From: Solirubrobacter taibaiensis
GTDB lineage: Bacteria; Actinomycetota; Thermoleophilia; Solirubrobacterales; Solirubrobacteraceae
Direction: 5' to 3'
DNA: 64,000 bases
Assembly (NCBI GenBank): GCA_027587225.1
Contig: JAPDDQ010000007.1
Coordinates: 124,001 to 188,000, forward strand
Position 1 is the stretch's first letter; every line of letters starts with the position of its first letter. The notes beneath the pieces were generated by a model, which worked only from the letters and a program-made list of their open reading frames with translations, had not been told where the DNA came from and searched no databases. Below are positions 1 through 7,516 of the stretch, piece by piece. Both the position numbers and the translations under genes were made by a program.

Positions 1-1
1 C

Positions 2-688
2 TTCGGCACCAGCTTCGTCTCCCAGCCGCTGGAGTGGGGCGGAGACCACGCCTGGCAGGACTTCAACGGCGACGGCTTCAAGGATTTCTGCCGCACGGTG
101 GGCGCGGCCCCGTCGACGCAGCTGTTCTGCACGCTGTGGACGCCGGCCGGGTTCGGCACCACGATCGCGTCCGGCCCGACCGACGTCGGCTACCCCGGCG
201 GCCGGGCCTGGGTGGACCACAACGGCGACGGCAAGGTCGACTACTGCCGGCTCGTCGGAGCGGGCGGAACGGACCAGCGCGTGGCCTGCACGACGTCGGT
301 CGGCACCGCGTTCGGCCCGGTGCCCGAGGCCGGCCCGCCGCCGCCTCCGCCGCCGCCCGCGCCGCCGGTCAAGAAGACCCGTCTCGTGGTCACGCTCTCC
401 TGGGACCACAAGGTCAACGGCCGCTACACGCGATTCACGCGGCTGCAGGTGAAGGGCGTGCCCGCCGGCGCGAAGGTCAAGGTCACGTGCAAGAAGGGCT
501 GCAAGCGCAAGGCCTACACGCTGACCAAGAAGAAGCGCGGGACCGTGTCGCTCATGACCCTGGTCCGGAAGAAGCGGCTGCGGTCCGGGTCGACCATCCG
601 CGTGGTGGTCAGCCGACCCGGCAACCTCGCCGCCATCAAGACCCTGAAGATGCGCACCCGGAAGGCGCCCACCGTCAAGACCGGTTAG
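2..688 (+). CDS. Secreted FG-GAP/VCBS repeat protein, 5' end outside window
   Basis: The reading frame is open from the first bases, so the N-terminus lies upstream. What remains has two FG-GAP-like calcium-binding repeats (DFNGDGFKDFCR and DHNGDGKVDYCR), a polyproline linker at about residues 110-122, and a lysine-rich C-terminal beta domain of about 100 residues with a CKKGC pair. FG-GAP repeats form beta-propeller blades in extracellular proteins. The basic C-terminal domain resembles those at the ends of the proteins at 17260-19041 and 59176-60780, and probably holds the protein at the cell surface (inference). It converges with the ABC permease gene and overlaps it by 4 bp. Confidence 0.75.
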   Translation, partial: FGTSFVSQPLEWGGDHAWQDFNGDGFKDFCRTVGAAPSTQLFCTLWTPAGFGTTIASGPTDVGYPGGRAWVDHNGDGKVDYCRLVGAGGTDQRVACTTSVGTAFGPVPEAGPPPPPPPPAPPVKKTRLVVTLSWDHKVNGRYTRFTRLQVKGVPAGAKVKVTCKKGCKRKAYTLTKKKRGTVSLMTLVRKKRLRSGSTIRVVVSRPGNLAAIKTLKMRTRKAPTVKTG

Positions 689-1455
689 CCCGCCCGTTCC
701 GCCGCCGCCACGCCCCGCACCGCCCAGGCCAGGAACACGGCGCCGAGCGCGATCGCGATCCCGAACACCAACAGCGGCTGGAAGTCGCTGCCGGAGATGA
801 GGTCCCGTCCGCCCTCGATCAGCGGCGTCAACGGGTTCAGGTGCGCGACCGCCTCGACCCAGCCCGCGAGCAGGCTCAGCGGCACGTACACCGGCGCGAG
901 GAACAGGATGATGAACACCGGCATCTGCATCGCCGGCCCCGCCTGGATCGTGCGCAGCCGCAGCGCGACGCCCGCGGCCCACATCGCGGCCGTGAAGTTG
1001 ACCAGCAGCGCGAGCACGACCAGTCCGAACAGGTCCACGCCGTTGCCGTCGATCTGCATCCCGCTCGCCAGCGCCACGACGAACAGCAGCACGCCGACCG
1101 TGACCGCCCGGATCATCGCGCCGAGCGTGTACCCGGCGAGGATGCCGAGCCGGCTCGGCGCCGCCAACATCAGCCGGCGGGAGAAGCCGCTCTCGAAGTC
1201 GGAGGCGATGCCGAACCCCGTGAACACGCCGCCGAACGCGGAGGCCTGCAGCAACACGAAGACGAACTGGAAGGCCGTGTAGCCCGACGGGAAGTCAAAG
1301 CCCGGCACGTTGCCGACGCTCGACAGCCCGCCCGCGAACGCGACGAAGAAGAACAGCGGGAAGATCAGCGAGGGCAGCAGCAGCTGCGGGTTGACCGCGA
1401 CCTTCTTGGTGGAACGGTAGGCGACGCCATACGCCACGTCGAGGAAGCGTTTCAT
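685..1455 (-). CDS. ABC-2 type transporter permease (second permease of a DrrAB-like exporter)
   Basis: 256-residue integral membrane protein with about six hydrophobic segments and the ABC-2 permease pattern: an N-terminal cytoplasmic start, a large extracytoplasmic loop near residues 45-65, and a C-terminal PLTPLIEGGRDLI stretch typical of the family. It is the last gene of a three-gene unit (ATPase at 2225-3196, permease at 1452-2228, this gene), and its start overlaps the preceding stop by 4 bp. The two permeases probably form a heterodimer that exports a hydrophobic compound or a polysaccharide/lipid precursor. The substrate cannot be read from the sequence. Confidence 0.85.
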   Translation of the reverse strand: MKRFLDVAYGVAYRSTKKVAVNPQLLLPSLIFPLFFFVAFAGGLSSVGNVPGFDFPSGYTAFQFVFVLLQASAFGGVFTGFGIASDFESGFSRRLMLAAPSRLGILAGYTLGAMIRAVTVGVLLFVVALASGMQIDGNGVDLFGLVVLALLVNFTAAMWAAGVALRLRTIQAGPAMQMPVFIILFLAPVYVPLSLLAGWVEAVAHLNPLTPLIEGGRDLISGSDFQPLLVFGIAIALGAVFLAWAVRGVAAAERAG

Positions 1456-2228
1456 CGCGCCGCCAGCCGCGTCCGCAGGGCGTTCGTCGAGCCGACGACG
1501 CCGATCAGGGCGATCGCCGCCGCGAACCCGAACCCGAGCAGCAGCGCCTGCGCCTGCCAGCCGAAGATGATCAGCGACCGCAGGCCCTCGAACAGGTACG
1601 AGACCGGGTTCCAGGTCGCGACGATCCGGAACCAGTCGTGCTCGATCAGGTCGCGCGGCAGCGAGCTCGACGACAGGAACAGGAACACGAAGAACAGCGG
1701 GAACACGCCCTGGACCGCCTCGCCGGAGCCGGTGCGCAGCCCGATGAACGCCCCCAAGGAAGCGAACGCGAGCGCGATCAACAACGCGAGCAGGAAGAGC
1801 ACGACCACGCCGAGCGGGCCCGATTCGAAGTGCAGCCCCGCCGCGAACCCGACCGCGAGGTAGATCACGCCGCTGATCAGCGCCACGACCATCACGCCCG
1901 CGAGGTGGCCGAGCAGCATCGCGGCGCGCTGCATCGGCGTCAGCGCGAGCCGGTTCAAGAAGCCCGTCTCCACGTCGCGCGCGACGGCGCTCCCCGCGTT
2001 GATGGACGCGAACAGCGCGCCCTGGACGAACGGGAACGCGATCGCGAAGTCCAGGTAGCTCTCCGTCGGGAAGCCGGGAATCATCGTCGCGGCGTCGAGG
2101 CCGCTCACGTTGATCCCCATCAGGATCAGCGGGAACAGGATCGGCGGGATGATCATCGCCGGTTGGCGCAGCGTCTGCAGGACCGAGCGCCGCGCCATCT
2201 CGTAGGTCTGGAGCGCGAGGCCGTTCAC
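1452..2228 (-). CDS. ABC-2 type transporter permease (first permease)
   Basis: 258-residue membrane protein with six predicted helices, beginning VNGLALQTYEMARRSVLQ, the usual cytoplasmic leader of DrrB-like permeases. The GTG start at 2228 is chosen because it forms a GTGA overlap with the ATPase stop; the frame stays open upstream but that region is the ATPase gene on the same strand. The conserved WNPVSYLFEGLRSLI near the C-terminus matches the ABC-2 signature. It works with the adjacent permease and ATPase as one exporter. Confidence 0.85.
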   Translation of the reverse strand: MNGLALQTYEMARRSVLQTLRQPAMIIPPILFPLILMGINVSGLDAATMIPGFPTESYLDFAIAFPFVQGALFASINAGSAVARDVETGFLNRLALTPMQRAAMLLGHLAGVMVVALISGVIYLAVGFAAGLHFESGPLGVVVLFLLALLIALAFASLGAFIGLRTGSGEAVQGVFPLFFVFLFLSSSSLPRDLIEHDWFRIVATWNPVSYLFEGLRSLIIFGWQAQALLLGFGFAAAIALIGVVGSTNALRTRLAAR

Positions 2229-3196
2229 GCGGCGACCGGCTCTTCCGCGGTGCTCACGTCCAGCTTGCGGCCGGTCTTGGCCAGGAAGACGTCGTCCAGC
2301 GACGGCTGGTGGAGCTGCAGGTCGGCGATGCTGAGCTCGGCGGCGTCGAGCGCACGCACGACCTCCGCGAGGTTCTCGCCGCTCTCCAGGCGCACGGCCG
2401 CGGCGCCGGGTGGCGCGGGGACGACCGAGCCGAACCGCGTGAGCACCTCGGCCACCGCGTCGCGTTCGGCGCGTTCGGTGGGCGTGACCTCGACGGACGG
2501 GCGCCCGATCTCGGCCTTCAGGGCTTCTGGCGTGCCCTCGGCCACGATCTTGCCCTGGTCGATGATCCCGACGCGATCGGCGAGCACGTCGGCCTCCTCC
2601 AGGTACTGCGTGGTGAGGAAGACGGTCACCCCGTCCTCGCGCGCCAACCGCGCCACCTCGTCCCACAGGTCCGCGCGCGACGAGGGGTCCAGGCCGGTGG
2701 TCGGCTCGTCGAGGAAGAGCACGCGCGGATGATGGACGAGTGCGAGCGCGAGATCGAGCCGGCGCTTCATGCCGCCGGAGTAGCCGCCGACCTTCCGGCC
2801 GGCCGCGTCCGTCAAGCCCATCCGCTCGAGCAGTTCGTCACCGCGCTTGCGGCGCTCGGCCTTCGGCACGCCCTGCAGCGTCGTCTGCAGGCGCATGTGG
2901 TCGAGGCCCGTGAGCAGCGGGTCGAGCGCGGCCTCCTGCAGCGCGGCGCCGATCGACGCGCGCACGGCGGCGCCTTCGCTCCGGATGTCATGCCCGGCGA
3001 CGCGAGCCGTGCCGTCCGTCGGCGGCAACAAGGTGGTGAGCATCAGGACGGTCGTGGACTTCCCGGCCCCGTTGGGGCCCAGAAAGCCGTAGATCTCCCC
3101 CGGCGCCACGGCGAGGTGGATCCCGTCCACCGCGCGCGGGCCGTTCTTGAATTCGCGGACGAGACCCTCGACCTCGATTCCAGCAGTCAGCGACAT
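2225..3196 (-). CDS. ABC transporter ATP-binding protein, DrrA family
   Basis: 323-residue ATPase with Walker A GPNGAGKST near residue 41, ABC signature YSGGMKRRL, Walker B LFLDEPTTGLD and the H-loop region following. The C-terminal extension of about 90 residues, ending before VAA, is the DrrA-type domain found in daunorubicin-resistance-like exporters. Start at the ATG at 3196; a longer frame continues upstream through the antisense of gpsA and is rejected. It is the first gene of the exporter unit and is divergent from gpsA with 57 bp between start codons. It powers efflux through the two downstream permeases. Confidence 0.9.
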   Translation of the reverse strand: MSLTAGIEVEGLVREFKNGPRAVDGIHLAVAPGEIYGFLGPNGAGKSTTVLMLTTLLPPTDGTARVAGHDIRSEGAAVRASIGAALQEAALDPLLTGLDHMRLQTTLQGVPKAERRKRGDELLERMGLTDAAGRKVGGYSGGMKRRLDLALALVHHPRVLFLDEPTTGLDPSSRADLWDEVARLAREDGVTVFLTTQYLEEADVLADRVGIIDQGKIVAEGTPEALKAEIGRPSVEVTPTERAERDAVAEVLTRFGSVVPAPPGAAAVRLESGENLAEVVRALDAAELSIADLQLHQPSLDDVFLAKTGRKLDVSTAEEPVAA

Positions 3197-3253
3197 ATCG
3201 GTAAGCCTACGGATGCGCCGTAACGACGCGGCGTCAAGTGGGTACGTAGCCCT

Positions 3254-4357
3254 ATGCCGCTGCGGCCTCAGCTTTCTCTGCCCACTCCCGGCTCGCGCCG
3301 GGCGATCGTCGTCGGGGCGGGCTCGTTCGGCACCGCAGTGGCCGTGCTGCTCGCCCGCGGCGGCTTCAAGACGACCCTGCAGACCCGCTCGGCAGAGCAG
3401 GCCGCACGGCTCGAGGCCGACCGCGAGAACAAGGCCTATCTCCCCGAGGTGCCGCTGCCGCGCGAGCTGCGCGTGGAGCCCATGTCCGCGGGTCTCTCGC
3501 GCGCGGACTACGTCTTCCTCGGCGTGCCCTCGAAGGGCATTGCGCAGGTCATCGAGAACCTGCACAAGAGCGGGCTGCCGGCGCGCACGCCGGTGATCTC
3601 GATGGCCAAGGGCCTCGTCCCGCCGGACGGCCTCTCGCCCACGACGCTGCTCAACCAGGTGTGCGGCGTGGATCGCGTCGGCTGCCTGGGCGGCCCAGCG
3701 CACGCGCGCGAGATGGTCACCGAGGGCGCCGGGCTGGTCGCGGCCTCCACCAACGTGCGCCTCGCCGCCGCGGTCGCGCAGGTGTTCGTGCGTGCCGGCG
3801 TCGTGTGCGAGCAGTCCAACGACCCGGTCGGCGTGGAGCTGGCGGGCATCGCCAAGAACGCCGCGGCGCTCGCGGCGGGCGCGACCGAGGTCCAGGGCCT
3901 GAACGCCGCCGGCGCGGCCGCGGGCCACATCTTCGCCGAGGTGTGGCGCTACGCCGAGCGCCAGGGCGGCAAGCCGGAGTCCATGATCGGCCTGGCGGGC
4001 ACCGGCGACCTGCTGGGCACCGCGCTCGCGCCCCAGTCCCGCAACCGCCGCGCGGGCGAGCTGCTCGGCCAGGGCGTACCCGCGTCGGAGATCCCGGCCC
4101 GGATCGGCCAGGCCGTCGAGGCGCTGGACATGGTTCCGCTGCTGGCCACCGCGCTACGCCGCGCGCACGTCGAGGCGCCGGTCACGACCGCGCTGCACGG
4201 CCTCATCTCCGGCGAGCTTCCGCTGGAGGAGTGGGTCGCGAAGGTCCGCACCACCGTCCCACCGCCCGCGGCGCGCGACTCGGCGTGGAAGCGCACGGTC
4301 GCCAGAGTGCGCCGCCGCGCCGTGACGGACTCGGTGCGGCGGCCCAACGCGAGCTAG
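3254..4357 (+). CDS. gpsA: NAD(P)H-dependent glycerol-3-phosphate dehydrogenase
   Basis: 367 residues. The N-terminal Rossmann motif GAGSFGTAVAV follows a 19-residue leader. Further GpsA landmarks are GVPSKGIAQVI, ISMAKGLVPP, LGGPAHAREM and GIAKNAAALAAG, whose lysine corresponds to the catalytic lysine of the family, plus GLAGTGDLLGT. The enzyme makes sn-glycerol 3-phosphate from dihydroxyacetone phosphate for phospholipid synthesis in the cytoplasm. The basic C-terminal tail is longer than in the typical family member, and GGPAHA replaces the usual GPSFA, so this could be a diverged paralogue. It converges with the DNA ligase gene with a 4 bp overlap. Confidence 0.85.
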   Translation: MPLRPQLSLPTPGSRRAIVVGAGSFGTAVAVLLARGGFKTTLQTRSAEQAARLEADRENKAYLPEVPLPRELRVEPMSAGLSRADYVFLGVPSKGIAQVIENLHKSGLPARTPVISMAKGLVPPDGLSPTTLLNQVCGVDRVGCLGGPAHAREMVTEGAGLVAASTNVRLAAAVAQVFVRAGVVCEQSNDPVGVELAGIAKNAAALAAGATEVQGLNAAGAAAGHIFAEVWRYAERQGGKPESMIGLAGTGDLLGTALAPQSRNRRAGELLGQGVPASEIPARIGQAVEALDMVPLLATALRRAHVEAPVTTALHGLISGELPLEEWVAKVRTTVPPPAARDSAWKRTVARVRRRAVTDSVRRPNAS

Positions 4358-5298
4358 CTCTTCAGCTGGTCCATCGTGCACTCCTCCGGCTTCTTGTCGT
4401 CGCGCCAGCGGACGAGCTTGGTGCCGTGGCGGATGCGGTCGTTGGAGGTGTGGTCGAAGGTGATCTCGATCACGAGCTCGGGGCGCAGCTCGACCCATTC
4501 CAGGTCGCGGGCGTTGTCCCAGCGGCTGGGATCGCCGGCACCGCGTTCGCCCGTCTCGTAGGGCGCGAGCTTGGCCGGCAGCGTGCCCTTCTCCTTGCGG
4601 CTGATGCCGGAGGTGTGGCCGACCGTGCGCAGCGTCCCGTCCTCGTCGTGGAGGCCGAGGATCAGCGAGCCGACCGTGCCTTCCTCCTTGCCCGGGCGCC
4701 AGCCCATGACGACGGCGTCGATCGTGCGGACGCGCTTGATCTTGGACATCCCGACGCGCTTGCCAGGCTCGTACTTCGCGTCCTGGCGCTTGGCGATCAC
4801 GCCCTCGCGGTCCTCGAGCCACGGTTCGGCCTCGGCCGGGTCCTCGGTGGTCGGACAGAGCTGGAGCGGATCGGAGATGAAGGCGACGAGGCGGTCACGG
4901 CGCTCCCGTTGGGGGAGGCCGAGCAGCGATTCATCGTCGACCGCGAGCAGGTCGAAGGCGACGAACGTCGTCGGCGTCTGCTCGGCGAGCATGTTGATGC
5001 GCGTCTCGGCCGGGTGGATCCGCTGGCCGAGCGCGTCGAAGTCCTGGCGCCCTTCGGCGTCGAAGAGCACGATCTCTCCGTCGAGGATGTACCGCCCTTC
5101 CGGGAAGGTCAGCTCGGGGAAATACCGGCGCAGCGGCTTGCCGCTGCGCGACTGGAGATACACGTCCGTCTCGTCGACGAACGCGATGGCACGGAAACCG
5201 TCCCATTTGGGCTCATACGCCCAACCCGGGCCGACCGGCAAATGCTTTGCGGGGCGGGCGAGCTGGGGGAGCAGTGGTGGCTTGTGCGGCAGCGCCAT
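4354..5298 (-). CDS. ATP-dependent DNA ligase (LigC-like)
   Basis: 314 residues, the size of a minimal adenylation plus OB-fold ligase. Motif I is EPKWDGFR, with the adenylated lysine near residue 31. ILDGEIV, FVAFDLL, EGVIAKR and the motif V region KIKR follow in the correct order. The C-terminal OB domain contains WRPGKEEGTVGSLILG. Such ligases seal nicks in DNA repair. No ku gene or primase lies nearby, so a role in end joining is not supported by context. The ATG at 5298 is preferred over a TTG 12 bp upstream; that ATG lies inside the short inverted repeat described at 5296-5366. Confidence 0.9.
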   Translation of the reverse strand: MALPHKPPLLPQLARPAKHLPVGPGWAYEPKWDGFRAIAFVDETDVYLQSRSGKPLRRYFPELTFPEGRYILDGEIVLFDAEGRQDFDALGQRIHPAETRINMLAEQTPTTFVAFDLLAVDDESLLGLPQRERRDRLVAFISDPLQLCPTTEDPAEAEPWLEDREGVIAKRQDAKYEPGKRVGMSKIKRVRTIDAVVMGWRPGKEEGTVGSLILGLHDEDGTLRTVGHTSGISRKEKGTLPAKLAPYETGERGAGDPSRWDNARDLEWVELRPELVIEITFDHTSNDRIRHGTKLVRWRDDKKPEECTMDQLKS

Positions 5299-5366
5299 AG
5301 GCGCTCGCAACCTTAGGGAATCCGCGAAGCGATTCCCAAGCGAATCCGCGAAGCGATTCGCCTATG
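5296..5366. repeat. Two tandem hairpins flanked by 8-bp inverted repeats
   Basis: An 18-bp unit, GAATCCGCGAAGCGATTC, occurs at 5318-5335 and again at 5342-5359, a 24-bp period. Each copy folds into a small hairpin (GAAT/ATTC and CGC/GCG around a GAA loop, with one bulged C). The pair is enclosed by CATAGGCG (5296-5303) and its reverse complement CGCCTATG (5359-5366). The left repeat contains the ligase start codon. It is REP-like in build; no partner transposase is in the window. Confidence 0.6.
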
Positions 5367-5457
5367 ACAGGGGAGAGTTCTCGCGGAAGCCGGGACGATC
5401 CTCGGCGGCGAAATAGCTTCCAACGGCAACGGCGGCGATAAGAGCGATAGCGATCAT
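5362..5457 (-). CDS. Possible 31-residue hydrophobic peptide
   Basis: A short frame encodes a peptide starting MIAIALIAAVAVGSYFAAED, that is, one hydrophobic segment followed by a charged tail. Its ATG at 5457 is preceded by AGGGG at 5 bases and by a GATACT hexamer that leaves six bases before the ATG, the same spacing seen at other starts here. Its stop codon lies in the 8-bp inverted repeat of the neighbouring element. It could be a small membrane protein, but nothing beyond length, hydrophobicity and start signals supports it. Confidence 0.3.
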   Translation of the reverse strand: MIAIALIAAVAVGSYFAAEDRPGFRENSPLS

Positions 5458-5514
5458 GCCCCTAGTATCGGCGCTTGTGCATCATTGTTTTAGGCTTGGT
5501 TGACTAGGCGGTCG

Positions 5515-5529
5515 ATAGGCTCAGCCTAT
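5515..5529. promoter_or_regulatory. Palindrome over the LysR start, with embedded -10 hexamer
   Basis: ATAGGC-TCA-GCCTAT is a perfect 6+3+6 palindrome ending on the second base of the ATG of the LysR gene at 5528. TAGGCT inside it (5516-5521) lies six bases before that ATG and could be the -10 element of a leaderless transcript. A regulator bound here would block its own transcription. The site is seen directly; the function is inferred. Confidence 0.45.
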
Positions 5530-6403
5530 GAGGCTGGAGCAGCTCGAATACTTCCTCGCCGCGGCCGATCACGGGAGCTTCTCGGCGGCCGCGCACGCGC
5601 TGACGATGGCGCAGCCGAGCATGTCGGAGCAGATCCGCCGGCTCGAGGCCGAGCTCGGCGTGCCGTTGTTCATCCGGGCCGGCAAGGGCGTCCAGCTCAC
5701 CGACGCCGGGCGGCTGTTCCGGCCGCATGCGGAACGGGTGCTGGCGGAGGCGCAAGAGGCGCTCGAGTCCGTGCGCGAGGTACGCACGCTGGTGTCCGGC
5801 ACCGTCGCGTTCGGGTTCTTCGGCGGCGCCCACCACTCCCTGCTCGTCGGGCTCGTGGCGCGGTTCCGCGCCCGGTACCCGGACGTACGGGTGCGGGCAA
5901 TCGGCCAGAACTCGGCCGAGGTGGCCGACGACGTCCGCGAGGGGCATCTGGAGGCCGGGCTCGTGATCCTGCCGATCGAGGATCGCGGGCTTGAGGTCCA
6001 TCCCGTCCGCCGCGAGGAGCTGTTCTACATGTCCGCCGATCCCGAGCGGGTGATCGAGCCGATGACGATCGAGCGGCTCTCCGAGGCCCCGCTGATCCTG
6101 TACGACGCGCGCTGGGCGACCGGTGACCCGACCCGCGTCCAGTTGCGCGAGCGGGCGCAGACGGCCGGGGTGCGGCTCGAGCCGCTGATCGAGGTCGAGT
6201 ACATGACCGCCGCGTTCGACCTCGCCGCGCGCGGGGTGGGCGACACGGTCGGGCTGCCCTCGATGCTGCGAGCGCGCAAACTTCTCCAGGTGGCGTTCGA
6301 CCCGCCGCTGTACGAGACCTACGCGTTCATCACGCGTCGCAACGCGCGCCTCTCCCCATCCACCCGTGCGTTCATGGACATGGCCGAGAAGGCGCTGGGC
6401 TGA
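5528..6403 (+). CDS. LysR family transcriptional regulator
   Basis: 291 residues. The N-terminal winged helix-turn-helix (residues 1-60) reads MRLEQLEYFLAAADHGSFSA with AQPSMSEQIRRLEAELG as recognition region. A periplasmic-binding-protein-like effector domain follows (about residues 90-290). LysR proteins bind a small co-inducer and often regulate a divergent target; the only divergent candidates here are the 31-residue frame and the ligase. A palindrome overlaps its start codon, suggesting autoregulation. The effector is unknown. The DtxR-type gene follows after 18 bp and may be cotranscribed, although it has its own -10-like hexamer. Confidence 0.9.
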   Translation: MRLEQLEYFLAAADHGSFSAAAHALTMAQPSMSEQIRRLEAELGVPLFIRAGKGVQLTDAGRLFRPHAERVLAEAQEALESVREVRTLVSGTVAFGFFGGAHHSLLVGLVARFRARYPDVRVRAIGQNSAEVADDVREGHLEAGLVILPIEDRGLEVHPVRREELFYMSADPERVIEPMTIERLSEAPLILYDARWATGDPTRVQLRERAQTAGVRLEPLIEVEYMTAAFDLAARGVGDTVGLPSMLRARKLLQVAFDPPLYETYAFITRRNARLSPSTRAFMDMAEKALG

Positions 6404-6409
6404 GGCAGA

Positions 6410-6415
6410 TACGAT
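6410..6415 (+). promoter_or_regulatory. -10-like hexamer TACGAT before the DtxR-type gene
   Basis: TACGAT followed by exactly six bases (CAACGC) and the ATG at 6422; no Shine-Dalgarno sequence is present. This spacing fits a leaderless mRNA. Inference from position and sequence only. Confidence 0.4.
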
Positions 6416-6421
6416 CAACGC

Positions 6422-7129
6422 ATGGCCGACGCGACCGTAGCCGAAGAGGAATATCTCCAGACCATCTTCTGGCTCCACGAGGCGGGCCTGCCGATGACGG
6501 GCGCGAACGTCGCGCGGGCCATGCAGCTCTCCGCGCCGACCGTGCACGAGATGGTCGGGCGTCTGGTGAAGGACGGCTACATCACGCGCGCCACCGACAA
6601 GTCGATCTCGTTCACCGATGAAGGCCTCGAGCAGGCCCAGCAGGTGGTCCGCCGCCACCGGCTGATCGAGCGCTTCCTGACCGACGTGCTGAAGATCCCA
6701 TGGGACGACGTCCACGAGGAGGCCGAGCGGCTCGAGCACGCGATGTCGCCCGTGCTGGAGGCGCGCATGATGGCCGCGATCGGGGACGCCAAGACGTGCC
6801 CGCACGGCCACCCGATCGAGCCGGGCACGCGCATCGAGGGTGTGCCTCTGGGCGACTGCGAGGTCGGCGCGAAGGTGACCATCCTGCGCTTCGAGAACGA
6901 GGCCGAGGATCTGCTGCACCTGTTCAAGGCCGAGGGCCTGGAGCCGGGGCACCACGGTGAGGTCACCAGCGTCGACGACGAGCAGATCACGTTCGTGCTC
7001 GACGGCGTCGAGGGCTCGCTCACGCGTTCGGTGGCCGAGACCGTGTCCGTGCTCGCCGACCCGTCCCCGCCGCCGCGGATCGCCCTTCCCGAGCAGCTCG
7101 TGCTCGGTAAGGAACGCTACGGACGCTGA
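6422..7129 (+). CDS. DtxR/MntR family metal-dependent transcriptional regulator
   Basis: 235 residues in the classic three-part layout: winged helix (residues 5-65, EEEYLQTIFWLHE and LSAPTVHEMVGRLVKDGYI), metal-binding and dimerisation domain (about 66-140, containing RRHRLIERFL, the E-A-E-R-L-E-H metal ligands and a CPHGHPI segment), and a C-terminal SH3-like FeoA domain (about 150-225). Proteins of this family repress iron or manganese uptake genes when metal is bound. Which metal is sensed cannot be settled from the sequence. No transporter gene lies adjacent, so the targets are elsewhere. Confidence 0.9.
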   Translation: MADATVAEEEYLQTIFWLHEAGLPMTGANVARAMQLSAPTVHEMVGRLVKDGYITRATDKSISFTDEGLEQAQQVVRRHRLIERFLTDVLKIPWDDVHEEAERLEHAMSPVLEARMMAAIGDAKTCPHGHPIEPGTRIEGVPLGDCEVGAKVTILRFENEAEDLLHLFKAEGLEPGHHGEVTSVDDEQITFVLDGVEGSLTRSVAETVSVLADPSPPPRIALPEQLVLGKERYGR

Positions 7130-7177
7130 TAACGGATCCGACTTGGGTGCAGCGGGGTGCAAGGCGATGCTGAGTGC

Positions 7178-7516
7178 ATGGCTTTGAACCCCGTGACCAC
7201 TGACACCTTCACCGCCGAGGTCCTGGAGGCGGACAAGCCCGTGCTCGTCGACTTCTGGGCGACCTGGTGCCCGCCCTGTCGGGTGATGTCGCCGATCCTC
7301 GACGAGATGGCGGGCGCGCGCGACGACATCAAGATCGTCAGCGTCGACGTCGACAACGAGCAGGAGCTGGCCGTCCAGTACGGCGTGCTCGGCATGCCGA
7401 CCTTCATGCTCTTCGACAACGGCGCGCCGATCGCCAACCTCGTCGGCGCGCGGCCGCGTAAGCGCCTGGAGTCAGAGCTCCGCGAGGCGCTCGAGCAGCA
7501 GCCGACCGCCCGGTGA
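7178..7516 (+). CDS. Thioredoxin
   Basis: 112 residues, standard thioredoxin length, with VDFWATWCPPC at the active site (Cys31 and Cys34) and the conserved cis-proline in GVLGMPTFMLF. The CPPC motif differs from the usual CGPC and should shift the redox potential. ATG at 7178 is chosen because it gives the canonical N-terminus; an in-frame ATG seven codons upstream would add a non-conserved leader. It is cytoplasmic and reduces protein disulfides. Its last 45 bp overlap the end of the convergent LysR gene. Confidence 0.92.
   Translation: MALNPVTTDTFTAEVLEADKPVLVDFWATWCPPCRVMSPILDEMAGARDDIKIVSVDVDNEQELAVQYGVLGMPTFMLFDNGAPIANLVGARPRKRLESELREALEQQPTAR

Noticed and set aside
34..1863. Long open frame of 609 codons on the plus strand
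   Set aside because: It crosses the convergent gene boundary, is antisense to the two ABC permeases, and its translation is rich in Arg, Gly, His and Gln as expected of a shadow frame at high GC.
3254..5298. DNA ligase locus as a non-homologous end-joining cassette
   Set aside because: No ku or LigD-type primase/nuclease genes are present; the neighbours are gpsA and a LysR gene.
5504..7162. 552-codon frame on the minus strand
   Set aside because: It is antisense to the LysR and DtxR genes, whose protein families are clear; its composition is shadow-like.
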